In this document: positions 1-7,868 of the stretch, in pieces
How the letters are laid out: every line of letters starts with the position of its first letter
How positions within the stretch are numbered: the first letter of the stretch is position 1
Assembly (NCBI GenBank): GCA_900088475.1
Contig: FLMG01001160.1
Location: 147,922 to 159,819 of the forward strand
DNA from: Hyphochytrium catenoides
Taxonomy: Eukaryota; Sar; Hyphochytriomycetes; Hyphochytriales; Hyphochytriaceae
Length of the DNA: 11,898 bases
Reading direction: 5' to 3'
The notes under the pieces: generated by a model
Databases searched by the model: none
What the model was told of the DNA's origin: nothing
The model's input: the letters and a program-made list of their open reading frames with translations, nothing else
Made by a program: the position numbers and the translations under genes

Positions 1-1091
1 CCTCTCTTGAACCAGCTGGAGATGTTCGTGCAGTGATTGGCCGGCGAGGCGAGACAAACGTGGAATACGAGGGCTATGAGTCCATTGCCCTCACTACCGA
101 CCATAACGCACGCGTTGCTTCGGAGCAAAAGCGTCTAGCAGCAGACCATCCAGGAGAAGAAGACATTATCCGGTGCAAAAATGCGGATGCTTGCTATGTC
201 AAGGGCAGACTGCAGCCCACCAGGTAGGCGTCTCATACAACTATTCTGTGTGATTGTCACTTTCAAGGCCGATTACAAGCCCTAGCCTGAACCAGTGTTA
301 GACTTCACGGCGTAAATTCTGCAAGCTTGCTCCTCCTCATCCTTGACTTTCTTTCTCACCGGATCCAGTTGAAGTACTCATTAAGGCTAAGAAACGGAGT
401 ACTCGGCATTCAGATATCTCACCCCTTCGCATTTTCCCACAGATCCTTGGGCGACTTCTACCTGAAGTACCCCGAGTTCAATGGGCCACCATACGTAAAC
501 GGCGATCGCTCCAGAGGGCGACATATCCCGATGCCTTATACTCCTCCTTACATTACCGCAGATCCCGAAATATCTCTCCACAAGCTTCACCAGAATGATG
601 AGTTTCTCGTTATAGGTGAGATTTTTAGGAGGTGATAATATATGTACCCTTCTCTTCCTCCACACGCTAACGCTTCCACACTCATTGCGTATGTGTGTCT
701 CACGGCTGTAGCGACAGACGGTCTATGGGACTTTATGAGTAACGAAGAGGTAAGACTGGGCGAGGGAGAGTTAAGCGATTGAAAGGGTTGGGTTCACCGC
801 TAAGAAGTAGCAATGCATCCAATTCTGTGCTCTTACAACGTGACCTATGACCATATTGCTATGGAGCAGGTAGTCGAAGTAGTCCGCCATCAAGCTGCTA
901 TAGGCGCGGCACAGAATGCTGCGATCAAACTTATCGAATGTGCCATCACCCGGTCCGCCAAGAAATACGGATTAACTATAGAGGAAGTGCTCGATACGCC
1001 TCCAGGGAAGACAAGGCGAAAGAGGCACGACGACATTAGCATTGTAGTGCTGTTTTTCAACAAGAACAGGACATCCGCCCCTGCTCCGTAA
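1..1091 (+). CDS. PP2C-family Ser/Thr protein phosphatase, 3' part (5' end outside window)
   Basis: Predicted metal-dependent Ser/Thr phosphatase of the PPM/PP2C family. Exons: <1-223, 443-615, 712-749, 870-1091, with GT-AG introns of 219, 96 and 120 nt; 217 residues and the stop are visible in frame 3. Family motifs appear in order: AGDVRAV followed by LTTDHN, then HPGEEDI, ACYVKGRLQPTR joined across the first intron to SLGDFYLKYPEFNGP, PPYITADPEI, DEFLVIATDGLWDFMSNEE (the DG Asp binds the catalytic metal; this motif is rebuilt across the second intron), and HDDISIVVLFF near the end (the second metal-binding Asp). The GDVRAV site usually has Ser or Cys where Val stands here; this is a minor change. 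The LQPTR-LGD-YLKYPEFN form resembles PP2C proteins of protists. The gene ends in tandem stops (TAATAA) and converges on the kinase gene, with 197 nt between the two stops. Substrate and localisation cannot be read; no transmembrane segment is visible in this part. Confidence 0.9.
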
Positions 1092-1288
1092 TAAGCACTA
1101 ATGTCCCAAGCCTTCTTTTGCGACGTCTTTACTTTACCCTCCCGTGTCTCCCATAGTTCTTGTCTGGCTGAAGGGATGCAAAGCCCTTTCTTTTGTCATG
1201 CAGGATGCCAGCTGTGGATACCTCTTCCTCCGGAGCGTGCCCCAAAGACTTCTGCCTTGATATAGATGGGCAGTCGAGTGTCTTACAG
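1092..1288. other. Convergent spacer between phosphatase and kinase genes
   Basis: Only 197 nt separate two stop codons on opposite strands, so the 3' untranslated regions must be short or overlap. The open frames here on both strands lack any family motif. No hairpin or clear polyadenylation signal is visible. Confidence 0.5.
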
Positions 1289-3713
1289 TCACCGCCTATA
1301 CCTTCCATCTCTGCTCTGCACCTCATTTCTTGGTCGCTTACTGCTGCGATCGTAGCTGCTATCTATAGTTTTATAGAAACTCGTGAGGACGAGAAATAAG
1401 GACCCGCGTTGGAGAAAAGTTAAACCTTGATAGCGCTTGTTATGGCCAGATGGATTAGCAGGACCGCCGGTAATCCCGCTTATGCTCTCAGGTATTGGAA
1501 TAGGCTGGTTAACCGGAAAGGCGATTGGCGCGGCACCGGGTTCATCAAAAGCACTTAACCGGGGCTTTGGCTCCTGCCACCAAGACGCAGAGTGGTTCAT
1601 TTGTTAATGTCAAAGAGAGAGCAAGAATCTGTGCTCGAGCGCTCCACGTATTTCAGAGTCAAACTATTTCTGTCATATGGCGTGTTGGGATGTGTCCTTC
1701 TCTCAAGAGAAACCAAAGCTATGCTAAACCCGCGTTATACCTATACGTCTGGCCTACCTGCTCAGTAAAATAAGGATGTTGCAGGGCCTCGGCTGCTGTT
1801 ATACGCTTTTCAGGGTCTAATGAACCAGGAAAAGCGAGGTGACGACAGATAGGATGAAGCATGAACGATCACGAAGGCACTAACCCAATTCTAGCATCTT
1901 GGATAGTAGGTCCAGCAACCTCTCGTCATTTCTTTGTCCTGTATAAATATGCTGAGGAGAGAGTTCAGAGCCAAAGAAGACATGGAGAGGATTACAAAGA
2001 GAGTGCGATGTTACGGAACCGTCGGGAAAGACCATCACAAGAAGCATATCGAACATACATCCTTAAGGATGGAGACGCTAGGGTAAGAGCGATCCTCCGC
2101 CCATTTCTCGATGTGCTTATACTCTGGAAGCTTTTCAACCCCTGGCCACCTTTCTTTGGTTGGTAAACCGAGCACTCTAAAAATTTTATCACATTGCTCC
2201 TTCTGGAAGGGTGCTTCTCTGCCTTCGACTTCCTTCCCGTTGAACAGTTCTCTTTGGTTCAGAATCTGCGACACAGAATACGAGAAAGATAAGCATAAAG
2301 ACGTAGGTATACGCGAGCGACTATGGGGACTGACGAGGTTAGCTAGACGAAGTATACCTAGCCACATACGTAAGTCTTAGAGGAGGGGCGAGAGGCGAGC
2401 CCTCACAATGTGGCAACGCATTTGAAGGTTCGTTAAAGGACCCACTCTCCAAAAAGAAGCCCCACCTCTGCAAAGATGCAACCCACAGCCCACATATCTA
2501 CTGCCTTCGTGTAGTGCTTAGCTCCGAGAAGTAGCTCTGGGGCACGATACCACAGTGTTACGACCACTCTCTCGACGTCGGATAGTGCTTTGAACGGTGA
2601 CTGGTATATCCGGGCCAAACCGAAGTCTACCCCGGACAAAAAAGTTTGGTAAAAAAGGATAGAGCTTGAGTCAGAGGGGAAGGGACGTCCTCACCTGCAA
2701 CCTTAACGTATCCACGGCGACGGCCGTGCCCAATGACCAGTATGTTCTGTGGTTTCATATCCCTACAAAGCTTACGTGAGCCTTTGTCCGTCTCATTTCG
2801 CTTTCACTTCTCCTCGCCATCCTCGTACGTAATTCAGCTCTCTTCCCTTTCCACACCTTCACTTGTTACGACTGATGTCAAGGTCTAGTCCGGGCAAAGG
2901 TCACTGCTTGCCACAACGTCCGGACATTTTGTTCCAAGCCTCTTTTCTTAATAGCTTAGCGGCGGTGACAATCTACCTGTGCAATATCCAGCAGTCATGC
3001 ATATACTTTGTGCCACGGGTAATTTGCCAGATGATTGACTTAACAGTATACTCTGATAACCTAGAGTGTTCGAGGGGTGAGGATATCACCCAAAGTGGTA
3101 GACGGACCGAGGAACTTACCGTTGTGCACTGTTCTTTGTATGCTGAATAATCTGTCTCAAGTCGTGCTCGGCTAATCAAGGCAGAAGTTAGCGGCTTGGA
3201 CAGAATGGCAGACAGAGAGTCGTATAGAATTCTAGGCAATGAGAAAAAGAGCGATAGGTCCAAAGCGTAAAGCGTTCAATAGATTGATCACCATATTCGA
3301 AAACCAGCGCCAATGATTTCTCTTTGGGGTCCACGTGCACATCGTGCAGAAGAACTATATTCTCATGACGGAGCTCTCTCAGCAGCTTTATCTCTCTCAA
3401 CGTTGCCATTGAAAGAACGACATTATTGTTGCCCTAGTTCACTGTTAGAACATGCGTCTGTGGTAAGGCGGAAGAGAACGGACCTCTTTATGTGACTTGA
3501 CTATCTTCACAGCTAGCTGAGGGATGTCTTCATCCACTGCCGATTTTGGCTCTGCCTTGTACACATTGCCATAGGTTCCCTCACCAATTTTTCCTTCAAC
3601 CAGGAAGACTTCAGCAAAAGGTGCCTCACACAGTGCAACCTACTGGCCTACATACCGATCAAGCGGTATCGATTCTGGAGTTTTACTTCACGTTCAATGG
3701 CAGACCTCCTCAT
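1289..3713 (-). CDS. CDK8: CDK8-type cyclin-dependent kinase (Mediator kinase module)
   Basis: Complete 409-residue kinase. Exons on the minus strand: 3713-3656, 3593-3484, 3433-3292, 3171-3120, 3060-2977, 2762-2695, 2626-2466, 2265-2059, 1951-1885, 1816-1758, 1573-1426, 1362-1289 (1230 nt, exact codons). An in-frame TAA lies 18 nt before the ATG. Seen: Gly loop [15 protein letters not shown] (20-34), VAIK-type Lys49, alpha-C SMATLRE with Glu70, EYAEHDL, HRDMKPQN (148-155), ADFG (171-174), then SPFKALSD and [20 protein letters not shown], and GLPTKERWP and [18 protein letters not shown]. The SMATLRE helix, the SP-K-L activation segment and the GAKHYTKA stretch point to CDK8/CDK19 rather than cell-cycle CDKs. 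The T-loop Thr of ordinary CDKs is replaced by Glu190 (Asp in human CDK8), so a CDK-activating kinase may not be needed. The tail is Pro/Gly-rich and ends in a basic SSKRPRNE stretch, possibly nuclear-targeting. By family knowledge it would pair with cyclin C in the Mediator kinase module. Confidence 0.93.
1363..1425 (-). other. Last intron of the kinase gene: 63 nt, in phase and free of stops
   Basis: This interval starts CAAG|GTTTAAC and ends ACTATAG|ATAGC on the minus strand. It is 63 nt long, a multiple of three, and reads open through in frame, so the protein would stay in frame whether it is spliced or retained (about 21 extra residues). The acceptor is reasonable but the donor (GTTTAA) is weak. 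It may therefore be an optional intron or no intron at all. The downstream basic tail is the same either way. Confidence 0.5.
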
Positions 3714-4697
3714 TTTCCTGGCACTGAGTTATTGCGGGGTATATTCCACCTAAATTATGCCGTCAAATGCCATCTCGAATACAAAGATTGGAATGCTTGC
3801 AGCGCTGAATGCTATAACCTGAAGGTTGAACCCTCACTGTCCTCAATTCTTCAGCTACATGTACCCTAGCACATGTGCAAACATGCACAACTCTGCCTCC
3901 TTGGCTGACACTTGCCATGAGGAAAGCTCTGATGGCTTGTCACAACCCGCCCCCGATATCGCGGCCTCCATGAAGCTTGGAGATGGCCCTCCATTCAGAT
4001 TTCTGAATCTCTATTTCCAGGCAGAGCCTTTTTCTGCAGTCGCCCTTTTGACGCCCTGAAAATTTATACGCTTGTAAGGAATATGTGAATATTGTGAGTG
4101 TTCATAACCTAATTCAGTATTATCCGGGATGTAGGCCAAAGAGCGCATGATATTCAAAATCTCTGGTACAGGATCAACAGATTGACAGACAAACTTGACA
4201 AATCTTGGAAAATACTCAAACCAATATGATTATAGGGAAAGGAGGCTGCAGGTAATCTTCAACAGCTGCGCGCCGCTCTTGTACATGCATCGTCGGCGTC
4301 CCGCTCATGATTCTTCAATGATCTCCGTCCAGATCTTTGAAGAGTACCAGACAGTTCGATGATGTGCGCCGTCCCCTCTCTTCGAGCTGACTAGCAGAAA
4401 GAGGACAAATTCATTAGGTCAAACTCGTAGGTTCTCTTGTCTAGATCTTAGGTACCAGAAAGGAAGCTGGCGGTTCGGCGACAGTATTGGCTTCTTTGAC
4501 CGGAGAAGATACTCGTCTCTTGTAAGCGCTCAGGCGCCGATGGCATGAATCCAGATAGACGACGCCAACTTCGCGGCGGGCGAGGCTATTTGCAATACGT
4601 CCTTCCTCACTGTTCCCTACACTAAGCCACCGAGGATCTTCTGCCCATTTTTCTTCGTTTGAGTGGAGGCTGGAGCCCGGGAGGATCTGGGGCAAAA
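3714..4697. other. Divergent intergenic region between the kinase and the copper-transporter gene
   Basis: About 980 nt with no gene I can name. It must hold the promoters and 5' leaders of two genes transcribed away from each other. Short open frames occur on both strands (for example plus 3826-4059 and minus 4719-4441), but none has a recognisable motif. The stretch 4059-4250 is visibly AT-richer than its surroundings. I saw no tRNA, no clear TATA box and no long repeat. One open frame on the minus strand (4229-4011) looks somewhat protein-like and is listed separately. Confidence 0.6.
4011..4229 (-). CDS. Weak candidate: orphan open frame, possible small protein or exon
   Basis: An open frame of 72 codons runs from just after an in-frame TAA (4232-4230) to a TAG at 4013-4011. 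It contains EYFPRFVKFVCQ, VDPVPEILNIMRSLAYIPD and LGYEHSQYSHIPYKRINFQG, rich in aromatic residues and Pro. An ATG further upstream (4308) opens a short frame, MSGTPTMH, that can be joined in phase through a 70-nt interval with donor GTACAA and a poor acceptor TTTGAG. That would give a protein of about 75 residues. I recognise no family. A 72-codon open frame is expected by chance in a kilobase read in six frames, so the support is thin. Confidence 0.2.
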   Translation of the reverse strand, partial: SYWFEYFPRFVKFVCQSVDPVPEILNIMRSLAYIPDNTELGYEHSQYSHIPYKRINFQGVKRATAEKGSAWK

Positions 4698-5966
4698 ATG
4701 GGGTCATCTCGCACTGCAAACAAAATAATACTCTTCTTTACCCTTTTGGCGACCCTAACCCCTTCATGGGCGCATCAAGGCGATTTTGGAAGAAGCCACG
4801 ATCATCACACCATAGCGAGAGACCACAGAGGACGAAGCACCTTCGACGCAAACACGGAGCAGAATAAGGTTATTAGTAGTCAACTGGAGATGGTGCGCCG
4901 GTCACCAAAGACTTGCCCCTATGATAGCATGGGAGTTAACCAGAATGAGTACTTTGAGTTCAAAGGGAATCAGCGTATCTATTTCTGCCCTATGAACCAC
5001 TTGCCAAGCTTTGCAAAGGATCCTGCCAAGACGTTCAAGTCCATCGAACCCTTCAATCCGTCTGGGGGGGAAGAGCTGCCTAACGATATCAGGTGCCCCA
5101 TTTGCGACATGACCTTGGACAGCCAATCTACCTACGATATACATTTCCATAATGGCAATCAAGCGGTGCACTTTTGCAGCGAGTCCTGTGCCAAGCAATT
5201 CTGGGATGATCCATTGAAGTTCGCAGCGGATGACCCCATGCCTCACGCATCAACGGACCAGTCTTCTGAGGGCTTCTGCAACGGGTTGCCGAGCATCATG
5301 TTCTTGGGGTTCACATGGGTTGCTCCGGACACGGACTGCGTGTTGCTGTGGTTGCCTGGCTGGATCCTGGATTCGAGAGTCAAGATGCTCCTTGGACTGC
5401 TCACTGTCTTCACATTGGCATTTATGAGTGAGGGACTGACCAGCTACCAGAGGTACTTAAATTGGCTTCGAAGAAATGCAGAGGCCGATATGTTAAAGGA
5501 CGAAATAGTATGCAACCCTGGCGTATCTCAGTCGCTGCAGCAGAGCTTACAGGTGTCGGAGCGCACTAACCTTCTCATCTCTTCCACAAGGTCTGGCACC
5601 TCCAAGATCAACGCCGAGTCGGTCGGAAGGCATAGGATACTTATTTCCGAGTGGAGGGTCTTCAAACGACTGAACTTCCAGCAGCGACTTGCGCTCTTGC
5701 GCCTCTCTCTGCTGCACGGCTTACGGATTCTTATGGCGTATCTCTTGATGCTTGCAGCGATGACCTACAGCATCTCAATGAACGCGGCTATCGTCTCTGG
5801 CTTCATCGTAGGACATTACTTCTTTAGCGACGCAGGCATCACTACCGAGATAGAGGACAAAGATCTGGAGGATCCCTCTGGGAGCAGCAGCAAGCGGTAT
5901 CGTGGAGCGAGCTTCAACTATGATGAAGTGGCTGACTTTGCTGATCCTTGTTGCAGCAATGCCTAA
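4698..5966 (+). CDS. Secreted-type YHS-YHS-Ctr fusion: predicted copper transporter with metal-binding ectodomain
   Basis: Intronless, 422 residues from the ATG at 4698 (AAAA before it). The open frame extends 13 codons upstream, but without another ATG. A signal peptide is plausible at 1-25 (hydrophobic IILFFTLLATLTP, then WA|HQ), followed by a His-rich stretch (HDHH at 34-37). YHS-like repeat 1: C73, M78, then YFCPMNH (C97, M99, H101) and F105, DP108-109; its second Cys is Asp76. YHS-like repeat 2 is canonical: CPICDM (C133, C136, M138), VHFCSESC (C160, C164), F168 and DP171-172. The Ctr domain starts at about 192, with MFLGFTW (201-207), WLPGW and TM1 near 228-246. It then has a cytosolic loop of about 90 residues, TM2 with the Met-x3-Met motif (M351, M355), and TM3 with Gly-x3-Gly (G368, G372). 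The C-terminus carries a Cys pair (418-419). Ctr proteins form trimers that pass Cu(I). The YHS pair probably captures or delivers metal outside the membrane; that role is inference. Confidence 0.92.
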   Translation: MGSSRTANKIILFFTLLATLTPSWAHQGDFGRSHDHHTIARDHRGRSTFDANTEQNKVISSQLEMVRRSPKTCPYDSMGVNQNEYFEFKGNQRIYFCPMNHLPSFAKDPAKTFKSIEPFNPSGGEELPNDIRCPICDMTLDSQSTYDIHFHNGNQAVHFCSESCAKQFWDDPLKFAADDPMPHASTDQSSEGFCNGLPSIMFLGFTWVAPDTDCVLLWLPGWILDSRVKMLLGLLTVFTLAFMSEGLTSYQRYLNWLRRNAEADMLKDEIVCNPGVSQSLQQSLQVSERTNLLISSTRSGTSKINAESVGRHRILISEWRVFKRLNFQQRLALLRLSLLHGLRILMAYLLMLAAMTYSISMNAAIVSGFIVGHYFFSDAGITTEIEDKDLEDPSGSSSKRYRGASFNYDEVADFADPCCSNA

Positions 5967-6185
5967 ATTGACAACAATTCTGTCAAAGCTACAAATTAGG
6001 TCAAAGCTTACACTTACAGCTGTACCACTACTGCTTATTTTATTATTAGGCTGTGGATGTCAACTATTATGTAAAGTTAGCGAGAATCGACAGTAGTTCC
6101 AGGAAAACACAAGCTAGTGGTATATTAACAATCCTTTAGTGAAAGGACATAACCCCAACATCATGCCAAGGTGCAACTTCTGAGC
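5967..6185 (+). other. Spacer between copper-transporter and SGNH genes
   Basis: About 220 nt between two genes in the same direction; it should hold the 3' end of the first transcript and the promoter of the second. The stretch 6030-6080 is AT-rich and contains TGTAA at 6070-6074, about 104 nt after the stop. TGTAA is the usual polyadenylation signal in many green algae, but a single copy does not establish that here. No other signal is evident. Confidence 0.4.
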
Positions 6186-7868
6186 ATGCTGAACTTCTCA
6201 ATGGCCCCGGGGAGGGTCTGCAGAGGTCGCTCAGCTCTCAATCTCCTTCCGAATGCGCGTGGCACAGGTGGATCTCCGTGCGAGAGAGTCTACAGAGGAC
6301 ACTGTCCTTCAAAGGTCGGAGCGTCGCACACTTTGAGTTTGAAGAGAGGAATCCAAGACCTTTGGCCATTGTCAGCGAAGATGAGGGCCCAGCAATTAGG
6401 AGCTCTGCTGTTGTACCTCTACGTCTCCATAAGATCCTTCCTTTCTCTTCAATGGCTTCGCTTTGTGAACTGGCTGTCAGAGATTGTAAATCCGGTGCAA
6501 CCTCAGTCTATCTCCTACCATAAGATCGTCGTCATAGGTTAAGTGAAATCCTGGATGGCGTTTGGTTTGTAGCATCTCACCCGTTCCTTCACAGGTGACG
6601 GCTTCGCGCATGGCTTTGGGGATTGGATTGTCATCGGTAATCAGAGCGGCGGAGGCCTGGCAGCATATCTGCAGCGTCTGTTACGTAGTACGGACAATGG
6701 CAACGTGCGTACGACGTGGCGAGTAGTCAACCGTGGCCGGACTGGTTCTACATCCGTTGACTGGCTCCCCGTTGGGAGAAACCAGAAAGTAAGTATATGT
6801 AAGCCCAAGACGACGCAAGCCAGGACTGGTGCCTGGTTACTGTGGGTTACTAAAGGATGGGGCTTCTGTCTCTCGCTGTTCTTCTTTGCCTTCCCTCAGG
6901 ACGATGGAACTTCGTTATTCTCCACGACTTTTAGCCATCCTTCAGTCGCTGACGCGGAAGTAGCCATTATCATAGTGGGCTCAAGGGATCGCAGGTAAGA
7001 GCAATTTGTCCTGGAGTCTGTGACAATCTTATAGAATGCCGTCTCATCCTCGCTTGAATATGTTTCTGTTATGTAAGGAACAAGGATATCCGCCCCGAAG
7101 AGTCAGTGAACAACATAATGGCGCTAAGCGAAGAGCTGTTGAGACGAAGAATGAGAGTCCTGGTGGCAGCACTACCTAGTGGATCACCTACAGACAAAGG
7201 ACACGTCGATAAAATCAATCAGATGCTAACCCAGCGCATTCAGAAGTCAGTAATTTTATGCATGTCGTCCCATAAGGAACCGCTGCTTTAACCGGCTTTG
7301 TTCTTCTTCCAAATACCATTCTTCGACACTCCAAATCTCCCCTAAATTCTTACGTAGGAGGGGGACTAAGCGTCTGACCCTGGGTCCAGGTCTCAGCTCT
7401 CCAAAGTACATGCGGGATGCTTATCGCTCCTTTGACGGTTTCCACTTTAACTCGACGGTAAGGAGCGAACTTGAGAGAAGCGGCTGAGGCCTTCGGAGGA
7501 AAGGTGTAGAACTAACACCCTAATCACCTTCCATCTACTAGGGCTACGAAATGGCAGCCAAAGAAACGTTTGATCTCATCCGTAACACTCTGACAGCAGT
7601 AGAATGGGAGGTAAGGAAGCGCCAGTACAACCTGTTAATGCAAGAGCTGACCCAAAGCGTCCGGCAATCAGAGCTTCAAGAAAGTCCTCACCGCCTCCGC
7701 ACCAGAGAAGCATCAGGACCGGGACCGCGAGAGAGAAGAAGTGCCGCAGGGCCTGAGGAAGAGGCAGAGCACAGGAGCTCCTTCGACGGCATGAGCACTT
7801 CATATTCCTATGCTGCCGTAAAATCACCCCAGTCTTCCTCTTCTGCCTCAACTTTGTCAGCGGAGTGA
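6186..7868 (+). CDS. SGNH/GDSL-hydrolase-like protein, catalytic Ser and Asn positions replaced
   Basis: Six exons: 6186-6537, 6595-6788, 6900-6994, 7078-7245, 7358-7457, 7542-7868 (1236 nt, 411 residues). SGNH blocks in order: block I KIVVIGDGFAHGFGDW (GDG at 118-120, normally GDS), block II NRGRTGSTS (N163, G165), block III IIIVGSRDRR (209-214, normally GxND), block V FDGFHFNSTGY with Asp296 and His299 in the expected DGxH form. The fold therefore looks intact, but the nucleophile Ser and oxyanion Asn are Gly120 and Arg211. The start is uncertain. ATG 6186 gives a long basic leader, while the in-frame ATG at 6381 would put a hydrophobic stretch (GALLLYLYVSIRSFLSLQW) at the N-terminus, like a signal anchor. 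The last exon may also be shorter: a consensus donor GAG|GTAAGG lies at 7611, and the tail after it is low-complexity and charged. The family usually contains esterases or lipases; activity here is doubtful. Confidence 0.78.

Noticed and set aside
3826-4059. Plus-strand 77-codon open frame in the divergent spacer
   Set aside because: It begins at a TTG, not an ATG, has no recognisable domain, and competes with other chance frames here.
4281-4455. Three GTAC cores (4281, 4344, 4452) upstream of the copper-transporter gene, as in green-algal copper-response elements
   Set aside because: About 2-3 copies of a 4-mer are expected by chance in this length, and the organism group is unknown. No longer shared context was seen.
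4659-4697. Upstream extension of the YHS-Ctr frame
   Set aside because: It would require a TTG start. The ATG at 4698 places a good signal peptide directly at the N-terminus.
4441-4719. Minus-strand 92-codon open frame overlapping the start of the YHS-Ctr gene
   Set aside because: It covers the signal-peptide region of a strongly supported gene on the other strand and has no motif, so it is a shadow frame.
4902-5246. Minus-strand 114-codon open frame inside the YHS domains
   Set aside because: It lies opposite conserved Cys motifs of the real gene and has no family features.
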